Below are positions 47,590 to 58,870 of a stretch of DNA of 64,000 nt, piece after piece. The notes under the pieces are model-generated. The model worked only from the letters and a program-made list of their open reading frames with translations. It did not search any database and was not told the DNA's origin. Source of the stretch: Azospirillum formosense (GTDB lineage: Bacteria; Pseudomonadota; Alphaproteobacteria; Azospirillales; Azospirillaceae); assembly GCF_040500525.1 (NCBI RefSeq), contig NZ_CP159404.1:124001-188000 (forward strand), written 5' to 3'. Made by a program: the position numbers and the translations under genes. Within the stretch, counting starts at the first letter, position 1. Each line of letters starts with the position of its first letter.

Positions 47590-50500
47590 ATGGCGGACAT
47601 CATCGTTGGAGACCAGCAGCCGCGGCGGGTCTATCAGGTCGGTACCACGCCGGAGAGCGTCTTCACGGTGCCGTTCCCGTTCTTGGCGGACGCAGACGTG
47701 CATGTCGTGGTCAATGATGGGCAGGCTGACCAGCCTCTGACGCTGGGGGCCGGTTACACAGTGAGCGGCGCTGGACAGAGCGGCACGGTCACGCTGACCA
47801 CGCCCGTCAAGAATTGCACCGTGACTGTCTACCGCGAGCTGAAGCTGGAGCGCAGCACGGCGTTCCCGGCGGCGGGCACTATCCGGATCCCCGCGCTGAA
47901 CCAGGAGTTTGATCGGCTGGTCATGATTGATCAGCAACAGCAGGATGGTCTTGGCCGCGCGCTGAAGCTGGCCGCCTCAGACGACCTGGACACCAACGCC
48001 ACGCTGCCGCCGGCGCCGCAACGTGCGGGGCGCTTCTTCGCCTTCAACGGGGCCGGCCAGCCGGTCATGTCGGACGCCACGACAGCGCAGATCGAAGGCG
48101 TGACCATCGCCGCGTGGCTGGACGGTCGCAGCGTCGGCGACGTGACCGGCTACGTCGGGGACGGCACCCGGACGCGCTTCCCGACCGGTCATCGACTCGT
48201 GTCCAAGTCGAGCGTGCTGGTGGTGGTCGGCGGCGTGAAGCAGGAGCCGTCCGCCTATGCCATCGACGGGGAAGACATCGTCCTGTCCGCTCCCGCCCCG
48301 GCGGGCGCACCGGTCGACCTTCGTATCGCCGGTGTGGAATCGATCATAGAGCATGGCCCGCGGGGCGACACCGGTCCGCAAGGCGCGCAGGGGCCGCAGG
48401 GCCTGCAAGGTCCCCAGGGGCCGCAAGGAGCGCAGGGGGCGCAAGGACCGCAGGGCATCCAGGGTCCGGCCGGACCGAAAGGCGACAAGGGCGCCGACGG
48501 CACGTCTGTCCGCATTCTCGGCACCAAGGGCAGCACGGCGGATCTGCCCGCGTCCGGCAATACGGCGGGGGACGGCTACATCATCGGCACCGACTTGTGG
48601 GTGTGGTCGGGCGGCGGCTGGACCGATGTCGGGCAGATCAAGGGACCCAAGGGCGATACTGGGACGCAAGGTCCTCAAGGACCCCAGGGGGCGCAAGGCC
48701 TCCAGGGACCGAAGGGGGATGTCGGCGCCCAAGGTCCCCAGGGCGTGCAAGGCCCCCAGGGGCCGAAGGGCGACACTGGAAACGCGGCAACCGTGGCCAT
48801 CGGCGCGGTTACGGGAGGCACGGCGCCCAGCGTCGTCAATGTCGGCACCGCCACCGCCGCGGTGCTGGCCATCACCCTGCCGAAGGGCGATCCCGGCGCA
48901 CAAGGCCCCCAGGGCATCCAGGGGCCGAAAGGTGATACCGGTGCATCCGGCCCGCAAGGACCCCAGGGCGTCCAGGGGCCGACCGGGCCGAAAGGAGACC
49001 CCGGCGCGCTGAATGTGACGTCGATGGCGGAGGCCGCCGCGCTGTCCGCGTCGGCGGTCGCGGCGGCGAAGGTGGTCAACGTGGCCGGTTTCTACGGCTC
49101 CGGCGACGGCGGGGGCGGCGTGTTCGTGTGGGATGCAGCCAGCACCGAGACCGAAGTCCCCGGCATGGTGGTCAAGCCCGCCGGATATTCCGGGACGGGC
49201 CGGCTGATGCGCGTCTACGACGGTGGCAGCGTCAATGCCTTGTGGTTCGGCGTCAGGAACGATTGGGACCCGGAAACGTGGACGGGCGTCAACACCCGCC
49301 CGCACCTGCAGACGGCGATTGCGTATGCCGCCGGGCACAGGATGCCGCTCTATCTGCCGAACGGAAAATACTGCGTGCACGTCGCCAACCCGATCGAAGA
49401 CGGCGATGATTTTGTGGCCGGCATGGCGTCGCTCGTTGTGCCGGGCGGTCTGCAGATCTATGGCGACGATCTGCTGGACGGCGCGACGACCATTTACCAC
49501 CTCGGCATTGCGGCGTGGGCCGCACTTCCCGGCGGCCTCGGCCATGACGTCGGCCCGCTTTTTGACCTGCACTCCCGCGCTGCGCTGGAGGGCTTTACCA
49601 TCGCCTGTGACGGCGGCACCTACGCGTCGCCCATCGCATCGCGCCCGACGATCCGCACATTCGGCGGCTATTCGGTCATTCGCAACATCCGCTTTGACAA
49701 CCCGTGGATCGCCATAGGCAACGACCGACACGTCTACGCCCACGGCTGCTCGGTGATTGAAAACATCGCCGGATGGTTCAATTACCGGATGGTGTACTTG
49801 GAAGACACCGCCGACGTGACGTACATCCGCGGCGTCCATGCCAACAGCCCGGAAGACGGCACACCGTTCCCACCGGATTATTCTTGGGAGGCATGCCGCC
49901 TGCGGGTGTTGGTGGAAGACAACGGTGCAGATGGCATCAAGGGAACCGACTGGTTCATTTTTGGCGGTCGCGGCCTTTATTTGCGCCAGATCACAGGCGC
50001 GAACGAGAACGGCAATCCGGGGTCTGCGGGCGCGCTCGGCGTTGAAGTCACCAACGCGTCCGGCGAAGCGCTTACGTGCGGCATTGAGATCAAATCCAGT
50101 GCCGGCTACATCCCCAACGTCATCACCTTCAACGGTGGATCGTTGGCGACGAACGGGCGGGTGGACGAAGCTGACCCGTGCATGGTGAAGATCGACGCGC
50201 CAGAGTATCTGGTACTCAACGGCCTGACGTTCAATCAAGGTGCGCACTCGACTTATATACGCCAGACGGCTGGAACGGTGCGGGTGGCAAACAGCCACCT
50301 GTTCGGCAACGGATACAGCGGCACAACCCTCCTTAACAAGTCCGGTTCGGGCAGCAGCATTTACTTTGATGGGTGCTGGATTGCCGAATTCACGCGACTG
50401 TTCACCGATGCCGCTCCGGGACGCGTCTACATCGGATCTTCTACGGATATTGTGGTCGGCACCGGTACGCTTGGCGACCTGACCGGCTACACGATTTCCA

Positions 50501-51507
50501 GCGACGCCAAGGCTCGTCGTACCGCGCTGTCGAACGGGCTGACGGCTCCGGACGTGGCGGGCGCCGTCAATCAAGTGGTGGCCCTGGCCGGCACGTCCGG
50601 CAACGGTCCGCGCGTGCAGTCCTCGGGGAGCCGTATGTGCGTGGGCACCACGGACACCAGCCCCGTGGTTTTCTACACAAACACGCCAACAGGCTCCACG
50701 CCGACCAACATCCACGCTCAGATCACGCACACGGCCAACGCGGTCAACTTCGTGACGCTCACCGGGGCGCCGACCGGCGTCGCTGTGCAGATGCGGGCGG
50801 CCGGCGGCGATCCTGATGTTCCGTTCGTAATCGGATCGAAGGGGACCGGCGGGAACAGCTACGTCGGTATCGACGTCCGGGGCAGCAGGGGCCTGACGAT
50901 CTACGGAAATAGCAGCAACCCGCAAAATTACTGCTACATCGCATCGCACGGCACCGGCGGCACGCCCGAGTTCGGGGTCAACGGTAGCGATGCGAACATT
51001 GACCTACGCCTCGCGCCGAAGGGGAACGGCAAGACCATCGTGGCGTCCGCCGCGTCGGTGACGGGCAGCGCGGGTGGCGACGAAGCAGCCTTCGAAGTGG
51101 ACGCCGAGAAGAACGGCGCGACCGCAGCACGCTTCGGGTACAGCGGTGGTGGCGGGCAGTATGTCTACATTCAGGGCGCGGCCCCGGCATTCTGCGCGAA
51201 CGTGCGGTGGAATGGATCGAGCTGGGTGTACGGCAAGGGGTCCAGCACGCATTACGGCGGAAGCCTCAGTTTCTCACCAGCTACCGGTGAATGGTCGTTG
51301 GCCGTCACGGGGGCCGGCGGCGCGGAGGGTGCCGCTGCTGGACTCAACACGCAAATTCGGGTCGGGAACGGCAAGCTCGGCTTCTACGGCACGGCGCCCG
51401 TGTCCCGGACCACCGTCACCGGGTCGCGCGGCGGGAACGCTGCGCTCGCCTCACTCATCACCGCCCTGGCAAGCACGGGGCTCATCACCGACGCAACAAC
51501 TGCTTAA
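47590..51507 (+). CDS. Tail fibre with T7-type N-terminus, collagen-like repeats and beta-helix
   Basis: A 1305-residue receptor-binding protein. Residues 1-155 match the T7 fibre attachment domain ([40 protein letters not shown]). Three Gly-X-Y collagen-like blocks follow at about 256-299, 351-398 and 434-474 (units such as [12 protein letters not shown]), separated by globular inserts. From about 490 on there is a right-handed beta-helix of the pectate-lyase type ([20 protein letters not shown], then glycine/asparagine-rich rungs), which could degrade host polysaccharide. A glycine-rich C-terminal tip ends the protein. It is longer than T7 gp17. Confidence 0.88.
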   Translation: MADIIVGDQQPRRVYQVGTTPESVFTVPFPFLADADVHVVVNDGQADQPLTLGAGYTVSGAGQSGTVTLTTPVKNCTVTVYRELKLERSTAFPAAGTIRIPALNQEFDRLVMIDQQQQDGLGRALKLAASDDLDTNATLPPAPQRAGRFFAFNGAGQPVMSDATTAQIEGVTIAAWLDGRSVGDVTGYVGDGTRTRFPTGHRLVSKSSVLVVVGGVKQEPSAYAIDGEDIVLSAPAPAGAPVDLRIAGVESIIEHGPRGDTGPQGAQGPQGLQGPQGPQGAQGAQGPQGIQGPAGPKGDKGADGTSVRILGTKGSTADLPASGNTAGDGYIIGTDLWVWSGGGWTDVGQIKGPKGDTGTQGPQGPQGAQGLQGPKGDVGAQGPQGVQGPQGPKGDTGNAATVAIGAVTGGTAPSVVNVGTATAAVLAITLPKGDPGAQGPQGIQGPKGDTGASGPQGPQGVQGPTGPKGDPGALNVTSMAEAAALSASAVAAAKVVNVAGFYGSGDGGGGVFVWDAASTETEVPGMVVKPAGYSGTGRLMRVYDGGSVNALWFGVRNDWDPETWTGVNTRPHLQTAIAYAAGHRMPLYLPNGKYCVHVANPIEDGDDFVAGMASLVVPGGLQIYGDDLLDGATTIYHLGIAAWAALPGGLGHDVGPLFDLHSRAALEGFTIACDGGTYASPIASRPTIRTFGGYSVIRNIRFDNPWIAIGNDRHVYAHGCSVIENIAGWFNYRMVYLEDTADVTYIRGVHANSPEDGTPFPPDYSWEACRLRVLVEDNGADGIKGTDWFIFGGRGLYLRQITGANENGNPGSAGALGVEVTNASGEALTCGIEIKSSAGYIPNVITFNGGSLATNGRVDEADPCMVKIDAPEYLVLNGLTFNQGAHSTYIRQTAGTVRVANSHLFGNGYSGTTLLNKSGSGSSIYFDGCWIAEFTRLFTDAAPGRVYIGSSTDIVVGTGTLGDLTGYTISSDAKARRTALSNGLTAPDVAGAVNQVVALAGTSGNGPRVQSSGSRMCVGTTDTSPVVFYTNTPTGSTPTNIHAQITHTANAVNFVTLTGAPTGVAVQMRAAGGDPDVPFVIGSKGTGGNSYVGIDVRGSRGLTIYGNSSNPQNYCYIASHGTGGTPEFGVNGSDANIDLRLAPKGNGKTIVASAASVTGSAGGDEAAFEVDAEKNGATAARFGYSGGGGQYVYIQGAAPAFCANVRWNGSSWVYGKGSSTHYGGSLSFSPATGEWSLAVTGAGGAEGAAAGLNTQIRVGNGKLGFYGTAPVSRTTVTGSRGGNAALASLITALASTGLITDATTA

Positions 51508-51521
51508 CGAGGAGCTGAAAC

Positions 51522-51803
51522 ATGGCGCTGCACAAAGAAATCAACACCGAATTCGGTGTCCCGGCTGCTTACCACCGCGTCGCCAGTGTTCAAATTTATT
51601 ACTTGGACCGATGCTGCGACGTTTACTTGTCCGGCTACCTGTCTGCCGAGGCTCGCGGCGAAGCCAAGTCACCGATGCTTTCCAGCCAGACGCGCCTCAG
51701 CTTCGACGCCCTGGGTCTTCGTGGCGACGGCGAGCCGACGCGGGCCGCCATTTACGACGCTCTCAAGAGCATGCCGGAATTCGCCGGCGCTATCGACGTG
51801 TGA
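51522..51803 (+). CDS. Small protein between fibre and tailspike
   Basis: A 93-residue protein (MALHKEINTEFGVPAAYHRV onward), with an aromatic-rich strand region (VQIYYLDRCCDVYLSGYLSA). An AGGAG site precedes the ATG 15 bp after the fibre stop. Proteins of this size in this place may be fibre chaperones or tail accessories; no family is certain. Confidence 0.6.
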   Translation: MALHKEINTEFGVPAAYHRVASVQIYYLDRCCDVYLSGYLSAEARGEAKSPMLSSQTRLSFDALGLRGDGEPTRAAIYDALKSMPEFAGAIDV

Positions 51804-51811
51804 GGCCGCCC

Positions 51812-53203
51812 GTGGACCCCCTGACCAAAATCCACCCGTCCATGCTGGCAGGTCCGCTGCCGCCCGACCATCTGCCCACCTATCAGCCCCGAGTCGCGGG
51901 TGCTCCGGCCCGCTCGATTTTCGACCGGCTGGCCGATGATCTGACGGTCATTGATGCCGGAGCCGTGTGCGACGGCAGCACCGACGATACCGCGGCGATC
52001 CAGCGGCTGATCGACGACGCGGCGGCCGGCGCGGCGATCCGCCTCCCGGCCCGAGACATTCGCGTGGAAGGCACGCTCACAATCCGCAGACCCCTTACCA
52101 TCGTGGGCGCCGGACGCGCGGCGACACGCATCATCAAGGGCCGCGCCAACAGCCCGCTGTTCAAGGTCGTCGTGGACCAGACGATTGAAGATTTTGGCAT
52201 GTCCGATCTGTCGCTCATCAAGGATTGCCTTGCCGGTGACGAATACATCGGTGGCCCCGCAGTTCTTGTGGAAGGTCCGAGCACGACGTTTTTCCAATGG
52301 TCGCGTTTCGAAAACATCACGGCGTATGGCTTTCACACCTTCTTCCGTGCAGCGCAGGCGCCGGCTTTGACCCCGTTCGGCTACGAAAGCCCGACCGCGT
52401 GGCTGACGTTCAACAACATCGTCCTCCGGCCCTGGACCAAGCACACCGTGCACGGATGGCAGTTCACGCAGGGGTCCGGCACGGGCAACAGCTTCTCACG
52501 GATCTCCGGTGTCGTGAGCGGGGCCTTCTGGCGCTACGAAGGCAACGCCTGCGTGGTCGGCGACGTGTTGATTTCGAGCAGTCACCTAGCCGGGACCGGG
52601 GAAGGTCTCGGCTCCGTCGCAATCAGCATCGGGCCGAACACGGTGTACCGGCAGCGGGTCGCCGTTGATAACATTCAGATCGACGCGGGGCTTGACCGAG
52701 TGTTCGGCTTCGACGCGACAGGGAGCATCCCATACAGCAACATGCGCCTCGTCGGCTGCAATGTCGGCGGTGGCGCGGAGGTCGACCTTCCGCCCTCGCG
52801 GAGCATGGAGGTCGCGGACCAAGAGGTGTCCGACTGGCGCGCGGGCATCGTCTACCCGGTCCTGCCGGGCGGAGGCCCGATCACCAAGCCGCTGTTCCAG
52901 ATCACCATGGCAGCGTGGACGGCAACGCTTGTCGAAATCGTGGCGACGGGCTTGGTGGCCGGCGTGGGCCCGTCGATCACGGTCAAGCGCTTCGCCCTAC
53001 GGGCTTCTTCCTCCGCGATCACCATCACCGCCCTGACCAACGAGGAGCAGCCGGCCGGCGCAATCACGGTCGCGGCCTCGGCCTCCGGTGGCGTGGTGAG
53101 CTTCACCGCCACGATGGGCATTACCGCCGCCTCGACCTCCGACCTGGAAGCGCAGATCCGGGCGACCGGCGGCCGGTTCGCGATCATCAGGACGCCGGGC
53201 TGA
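51812..53203 (+). CDS. Pectate-lyase-fold tailspike
   Basis: A 463-residue protein starting with GTG 51812. After a short attachment region (IHPSMLAGPLPPDHLPTYQP), the core starts with the hallmark VIDAGAVCDGSTDDTAAIQR of phage pectate-lyase superfamily spikes, followed by GTLTIRRPLTIVGAGRAATR and beta-helix rungs. It ends in a strand-rich domain (ITITALTNEEQPAGAITVAA). It would bind and probably cleave capsule or lipopolysaccharide. Together with the collagen-type fibre it gives the phage two receptor-recognition proteins. Confidence 0.82.
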   Translation: MDPLTKIHPSMLAGPLPPDHLPTYQPRVAGAPARSIFDRLADDLTVIDAGAVCDGSTDDTAAIQRLIDDAAAGAAIRLPARDIRVEGTLTIRRPLTIVGAGRAATRIIKGRANSPLFKVVVDQTIEDFGMSDLSLIKDCLAGDEYIGGPAVLVEGPSTTFFQWSRFENITAYGFHTFFRAAQAPALTPFGYESPTAWLTFNNIVLRPWTKHTVHGWQFTQGSGTGNSFSRISGVVSGAFWRYEGNACVVGDVLISSSHLAGTGEGLGSVAISIGPNTVYRQRVAVDNIQIDAGLDRVFGFDATGSIPYSNMRLVGCNVGGGAEVDLPPSRSMEVADQEVSDWRAGIVYPVLPGGGPITKPLFQITMAAWTATLVEIVATGLVAGVGPSITVKRFALRASSSAITITALTNEEQPAGAITVAASASGGVVSFTATMGITAASTSDLEAQIRATGGRFAIIRTPG

Positions 53204-53219
53204 CCGTGACTTGGCCGGC

Positions 53220-53230
53220 GGTGCGTTGGG
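53220..53230 (+). promoter_or_regulatory. GGTGCGTTGGG motif before the lysis genes
   Basis: Exact copy 16 bp after the tailspike stop and 62 bp before the holin-like start. With CGCACC (53232-53237) it forms a six-base-pair hairpin. Confidence 0.6.
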
Positions 53231-53281
53231 TCGCACCTCCCGGTCCGCGCAACCTCCCGTCATCGCAACGGGAGAGAGCCA

Positions 53282-53461
53282 GTGCAGCAACCCGCCGACA
53301 ACACGGCCATCGCCGTCAGCCTCACGGCGCCCGGGTGGGCGGCGGTGCTGACCAACGTCAACGCGGTGCTGACCACGGTCAGCCTTCTGCTCGGCATCGC
53401 CTTCTTGGTCTGGCGCTGGAACCGTCAGGTGCGGCGTGACAGCCAGGAGGACACCCTGTGA
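53282..53461 (+). CDS. Putative holin (single membrane segment)
   Basis: A 59-residue protein beginning with GTG 53282 after a GGGAGAGAG ribosome site. It has one hydrophobic segment (LTTVSLLLGIAFLVWRW) followed by a charged, basic/acidic tail (NRQVRRDSQEDTL), the plan of a class III holin or small lysis membrane protein. Its TGA overlaps the GTG start of the endolysin gene, the usual lysis-cassette coupling. Function is inferred from topology and position. Confidence 0.65.
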   Translation: MQQPADNTAIAVSLTAPGWAAVLTNVNAVLTTVSLLLGIAFLVWRWNRQVRRDSQEDTL

Positions 53462-53946
53462 CCAGCCCTTTCGAAAAGGCTCTGGCCTTCGTCCTGGAGA
53501 AAGAGGGTGGCCCGACGATCACCGACGATCCGCGCGACCCCGGCGGCCTGACCCGTTGGGGCATCTCCAAGCGCGCCTACCCGGATTTGGACATCCGCAA
53601 CCTGACCCGCGATCAGGCGGCGGCGATCTACCGCCGGGACTATTGGGACCGGGCCGGCTGCGGCAACCTGCCGGCGGGCGTGGCCTTCTTCCACTTCGAC
53701 ACCGCCGTGAACCAGGGGGCGGGTACCGCGGCGAAGTTCCTCCAGCTCGCCGCGGGCGTCGAAGCCGACGGCAAGATCGGGCCGAAGACCCTCGCCGCTG
53801 TGCAGCGCGCCCGGCCCGCCGACCTGCTGGTCGAGTATGCCGCCCGCCGCGCCGACCACTACGGGCGCCTGCCGCACTTCCCGACCTACGGCCTGGGCTG
53901 GATGCGCCGGATGGCCGCCTGCCTCGCCCTCGCCATCACTGCCTGA
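53458..53946 (+). CDS. Endolysin, glycoside hydrolase family 108
   Basis: A 162-residue muramidase. The catalytic glutamate motif EKEGG (Glu16) is followed by DDPRDPGGLTRWGIS, the conserved IYRRDYWDRAGCGNLPAGVA and FFHFDTAVNQGAG of the family, and a peptidoglycan-binding-like C-terminus (VEADGKIGPKTLAAV). No signal peptide, so it depends on the neighbouring holin for release. GTG start overlaps the holin stop. Confidence 0.92.
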   Translation: MTSPFEKALAFVLEKEGGPTITDDPRDPGGLTRWGISKRAYPDLDIRNLTRDQAAAIYRRDYWDRAGCGNLPAGVAFFHFDTAVNQGAGTAAKFLQLAAGVEADGKIGPKTLAAVQRARPADLLVEYAARRADHYGRLPHFPTYGLGWMRRMAACLALAITA

Positions 53947-53958
53947 AAGGAGGCTCCC

Positions 53959-54081
53959 ATGCCCATCGCCCACCGCAAGAAGCTCGCCCTCGTCGCCTTC
54001 GCCGCCGTCGCTGGCGCGGTCGACTACTTCGCCGGAACCAACTTCCTCCCCATGGCGCTCCAGGCTCTCGTGGGGATGTGA
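53959..54081 (+). CDS. Small membrane protein in the lysis cassette
   Basis: A 40-residue protein after a strong AAAGGAGG site. Sequence MPIAHRKKLALVAFAAVAGA continues with DYFAGTNFLPMALQAL: a short basic start and one hydrophobic segment. It follows the endolysin by 12 bp. It may be a second holin-like or spanin-like factor; too short to assign. Confidence 0.6.
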   Translation: MPIAHRKKLALVAFAAVAGAVDYFAGTNFLPMALQALVGM

Positions 54082-54104
54082 GGAGAGGGGCGCCCTGCGC
54101 CCCG

Positions 54105-54455
54105 TTACCCCTTGGGGCCGTGTGTCTTGGGAGCATCGGCCGGCCGGCCAGCGAACACCGTGTAGCCGGAGCCGCGCATGTGCTCCACCAGTTTCATGGC
54201 AAGCATGGTGACAGCCACGTCGTCGGGCTTCTTGGCCGTCTGCATCCCGCGGTTCTGCGACAGCACGAACTCGACCGTCCTCTGGACATCGGGCCACGGG
54301 ATCGCTCCGCCGCCCATCAGGGCAGGTGCCGCAGCCTCCGCCATGGCGATGTACTGGTTGCGGATCTCCGGCCCGAGGCCGTTCCAAAGCTCCGGCCCGC
54401 CGGCCATTGCGACAGCGGCGTCCCAGATCGCACGAGGGGGATGGTCAGTGCTCAT
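54105..54455 (-). CDS. Hypothetical protein at the right end of the prophage
   Basis: A 116-residue, mostly helical protein (MSTDHPPRAIWDAAVAMAGG onward, VTMLAMKLVEHMRGSG). It is the only minus-strand gene near attR and converges on the lysis genes, so it probably has its own promoter in the lysogen. No family recognised. Confidence 0.55.
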   Translation of the reverse strand: MSTDHPPRAIWDAAVAMAGGPELWNGLGPEIRNQYIAMAEAAAPALMGGGAIPWPDVQRTVEFVLSQNRGMQTAKKPDDVAVTMLAMKLVEHMRGSGYTVFAGRPADAPKTHGPKG

Positions 54456-54672
54456 GCGGCGATGGTGGCATGGGAACGTGACGAGAACAAGAGGGCGCCG
54501 TTGTCAACGGTTTGGGGAGCGCGCACGCCACGTGGCCGTTTTCGCCAATCCGATACTGCGACGCATGTGATTGATCTTATTGATGCGTAACGGCCTGTAT
54601 CGGCGCTTGTTGGCGCGCCGCATCATGCCGGCAAGTCATTGATAGTGTTCAATTATCAAGGAATTCTAAGCG
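54456..54672. other. Prophage right arm without genes
   Basis: This stretch next to attR becomes AT-rich from about 54560 and contains ATTGATCTTATTGATG and TTCAATTATC segments that could be arm-type integrase or host-factor sites. No gene is visible. Confidence 0.4.
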
Positions 54673-54688
54673 CATATACGCCCTTTAT
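54673..54688. other. Proposed attR core
   Basis: CATATACGCCCT at 54673-54684 repeats the attL core exactly, and 15 of 16 bases match over 54673-54688. It is followed by TATATTCC and then chromosomal sequence 136 bp before the first kdp-locus ORF. See attL for the pairing argument. Confidence 0.7.
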
Positions 54689-54823
54689 ATTCCACGCCCC
54701 CCACCGCCCCCCTCGAATCTATACGCGCTTCGGGCGCAGCCTGATCGTGCCGGACACAGCCGTGCCGGCATCCGATTCACGCTGACGCGCGCCCGACTCT
54801 CCGGACGCGCCCCGGAGGCAACC

Positions 54824-54907
54824 ATGCTGGACATCATCGCTCTGGCGATCACCGCGGCCTTCTTCGCCGCGTCCATCGCCTATGTGCACGCCTGCGACCG
54901 CTTGTGA
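54824..54907 (+). CDS. 27-residue membrane peptide upstream of kdpF
   Basis: MLDIIALAITAAFFAASIAY followed by VHACDRL: one hydrophobic helix and a short charged end. CGGAGG lies eight bases before the ATG. Similar tiny ORFs ending in a Cys-x-Arg-Leu-like tail precede kdpF in other proteobacteria, so it is probably a real Kdp-associated small protein. It ends 12 bp before kdpF. Confidence 0.6.
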   Translation: MLDIIALAITAAFFAASIAYVHACDRL

Positions 54908-54919
54908 GGGGGCCGGGCC

Positions 54920-55009
54920 ATGTTCGTTGACTACGCGCTCGGCGGCCTCGTCGCCGCCGGGCTGCTGGGCTACCTCGTGTACGCCCTGATCCGCCCCGAA
55001 CGGTTCTGA
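54920..55009 (+). CDS. kdpF: Potassium-transporting ATPase subunit F
   Basis: A 29-residue, single-span hydrophobic peptide ([20 protein letters not shown], then YALIRPERF). The ending L-x-RPE-x-F is the hallmark of KdpF, which stabilises the KdpABC complex in the membrane. It ends 10 bp before kdpA and its length is standard. Confidence 0.9.
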   Translation: MFVDYALGGLVAAGLLGYLVYALIRPERF

Positions 55010-55019
55010 GGAGACTCCC

Positions 55020-56729
55020 ATGACCGTCAGTGGCTGGATTCACATCCTGCTCTTCGCCGCCCTCGTGGCCGCCGTGGCGCGCCCACTCGGCGGCTACATG
55101 ACGCGGCTGTTCAACGGGGAGCGCACGCTGCTCTCGCCGCTGCTCGGCCCCTTTGAGCGTGGGCTCTACCGTTTGGCCGGGGTGGACGCGAAGGCGGAGC
55201 AGCATTGGGTGACCTACGCCGTCGCCATGCTGCTGTTCAACGTCGCCGGCCTCCTGCTGCTCTACGCGCTGCAGCGCCTGCAGGGCATCCTGCCCCTGAA
55301 CCCCACGGGCATGGCGGCGGTGCCCGCCGACCTCGCCTTCAACACCGCCGCCAGCTTCGTCACCAACACCAACTGGCAGAATTACGGCGGCGAAAGCACG
55401 ATGAGCCACCTCGTGCAGATGGCCGGGCTGACCGTGCAGAATTTCGTGTCGGCGGCGACCGGCATCGCGCTGGCCGTGGCTCTGGTCCGCGGCTTCACCC
55501 GCACCGGGGCGCGGACGGTCGGCAATTTCTGGGCCGACCTGACCCGCGGCACGCTCTACCTGCTGCTGCCGCTCAGCCTGCTCTGCGCGCTGTTCCTGGT
55601 GTGGCAGGGCGTGCCGCAGACGCTGGCCGGCACGGTGGACGCCACCACGCTGGAGGGCGCCCGGCAGACCATCGCGCTCGGCCCCGTCGCCTCGCAGGAG
55701 GCGATCAAGATGCTGGGCACCAACGGCGGCGGCTTCTTCAACGCCAACTCCGCCCACCCCTTCGAGAATCCGAACGCCCTGACCAACCTCGTGCAGATGC
55801 TGTCGATCTTCGCCATCGGCGCCGGGCTGACCAACCTGTTCGGGCGCATGGCCGGGGACGAGCGGCAGGGCTGGGCCATCCTGGCCGCCATGGGCCTGCT
55901 GTTCCTCGTCGGTGTCGCCGTCGTCTACTGGGCGGAGGCCCAGGGCAACCCGGCCTTCGCCGCCTTCGGGCTGGAGGGAAGCGCCGGCAACATGGAGGGC
56001 AAGGAGACCCGCTTCGGCATCGCCATGAGCGCCCTGTTCGCCGCGGTGACCACGGCGGCCTCCTGCGGAGCGGTCAACGCGATGCACGACAGCTTCATGC
56101 CGCTGGGCGGCATGGTGCCGATGGTCAACATGATGCTGGGCGAGATCATCATCGGCGGCGTCGGGGCCGGGCTCTACGGCATGCTGCTGTTCGCCATCGT
56201 CACGATGTTCGTCGCCGGTCTGATGGTCGGGCGGACGCCGGAGTATCTGGGCAAGAAGCTTGAGGCGAAGGAGGTCAAGATGACCATGCTCGCCGTGCTC
56301 TGCCTGCCCCTGATGATGCTGGGCGGCACCGCCTTCGCGGTGGTGCTGGACAGCGGCCTCGCCTCGCTCGCCAACGCCGGCCCGCACGGCTTCTCGGAGG
56401 CGCTCTACGCCTACGTCTCGGCGGCGGCCAACAACGGCAGCGCCTTCGGCGGGCTGTCGGGCAACACGCTCTGGTACAACCTGACGCTCGCCGCCGGGAT
56501 GCTGGTGGGCCGCTTCCTGGTCATCGTGCCGATGCTGGCGGTTGCCGGCTCGCTCGCCGCCAAGACGCGCAGCGCGGCCTCGGCCGGCACCTTCCCGACC
56601 CACGGCGGCCTGTTCGTCGGGCTGCTGGCCGGCGTCATCCTGATCGTCGGCGGTCTGACCTTCTTCCCGGCGCTCGCCCTCGGCCCGGTGGCCGAGCATC
56701 TGGCGATGCGCGCCGGCCTCCTCTTCTGA
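55020..56729 (+). CDS. kdpA: Potassium-transporting ATPase, K+ channel-like subunit A
   Basis: A 569-residue polytopic protein with ten or so membrane spans and four pore-loop repeats. The selectivity-filter regions are visible: [49 protein letters not shown] and [12 protein letters not shown]. It selects K+ and passes it through an internal tunnel to KdpB. AGGAG precedes ATG 55020. Confidence 0.97.
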   Translation: MTVSGWIHILLFAALVAAVARPLGGYMTRLFNGERTLLSPLLGPFERGLYRLAGVDAKAEQHWVTYAVAMLLFNVAGLLLLYALQRLQGILPLNPTGMAAVPADLAFNTAASFVTNTNWQNYGGESTMSHLVQMAGLTVQNFVSAATGIALAVALVRGFTRTGARTVGNFWADLTRGTLYLLLPLSLLCALFLVWQGVPQTLAGTVDATTLEGARQTIALGPVASQEAIKMLGTNGGGFFNANSAHPFENPNALTNLVQMLSIFAIGAGLTNLFGRMAGDERQGWAILAAMGLLFLVGVAVVYWAEAQGNPAFAAFGLEGSAGNMEGKETRFGIAMSALFAAVTTAASCGAVNAMHDSFMPLGGMVPMVNMMLGEIIIGGVGAGLYGMLLFAIVTMFVAGLMVGRTPEYLGKKLEAKEVKMTMLAVLCLPLMMLGGTAFAVVLDSGLASLANAGPHGFSEALYAYVSAAANNGSAFGGLSGNTLWYNLTLAAGMLVGRFLVIVPMLAVAGSLAAKTRSAASAGTFPTHGGLFVGLLAGVILIVGGLTFFPALALGPVAEHLAMRAGLLF

Positions 56730-56742
56730 CCGGGGACCTTCC

Positions 56743-58860
<2,118 letters not shown>

Positions 58861-58870
58861 GGACCCCGCC

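Larger units (their letters stand above)
5563..54688. mobile_element. Complete temperate podovirus-type prophage (lambda-like early, BPP-1/T7-like late)
   Basis: The element runs from the proposed attL to attR, about 49.1 kb. It contains every module of a temperate phage: int/xis, recombination, repressor/Cro, replication, terminase, portal, scaffold, capsid, tail tubes, ejection proteins, fibres and lysis. No structural gene is visibly broken, so it may be inducible. Late genes resemble Bordetella BPP-1-type and T7-type podoviruses (head-tail connector portal, Bbp16-like cement, Bbp19-like protein, tail tubular A and B). No reverse transcriptase or diversity-generating retroelement was found. 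Chromosomal genes resume cleanly on both sides. Confidence 0.9.

Noticed and set aside
48355-49012. Short tandem repeats that could suggest a CRISPR array
   Set aside because: They are in-frame Gly-X-Y collagen codons in the tail fibre, irregular in spacing, with no spacers.
47977-50949. 990-codon minus-strand frame opposite the tail fibre
   Set aside because: It is a mirror of the Gly-X-Y and beta-helix coding sequence, histidine/arginine-rich, without domains or ribosome site.
47590-53203. Possible diversity-generating retroelement, as in phage BPP-1
   Set aside because: No reverse transcriptase, template repeat or variable C-type-lectin-fold target was found anywhere in the prophage.
5563-54688. 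T7-type single-subunit RNA polymerase promoters as explanation of the repeated late motif
   Set aside because: No phage RNA polymerase gene is present, and the motif does not resemble T7-type promoter sequence.
54560-54690. tRNA gene as integration target
   Set aside because: No cloverleaf or CCA-like end could be folded at either att core.
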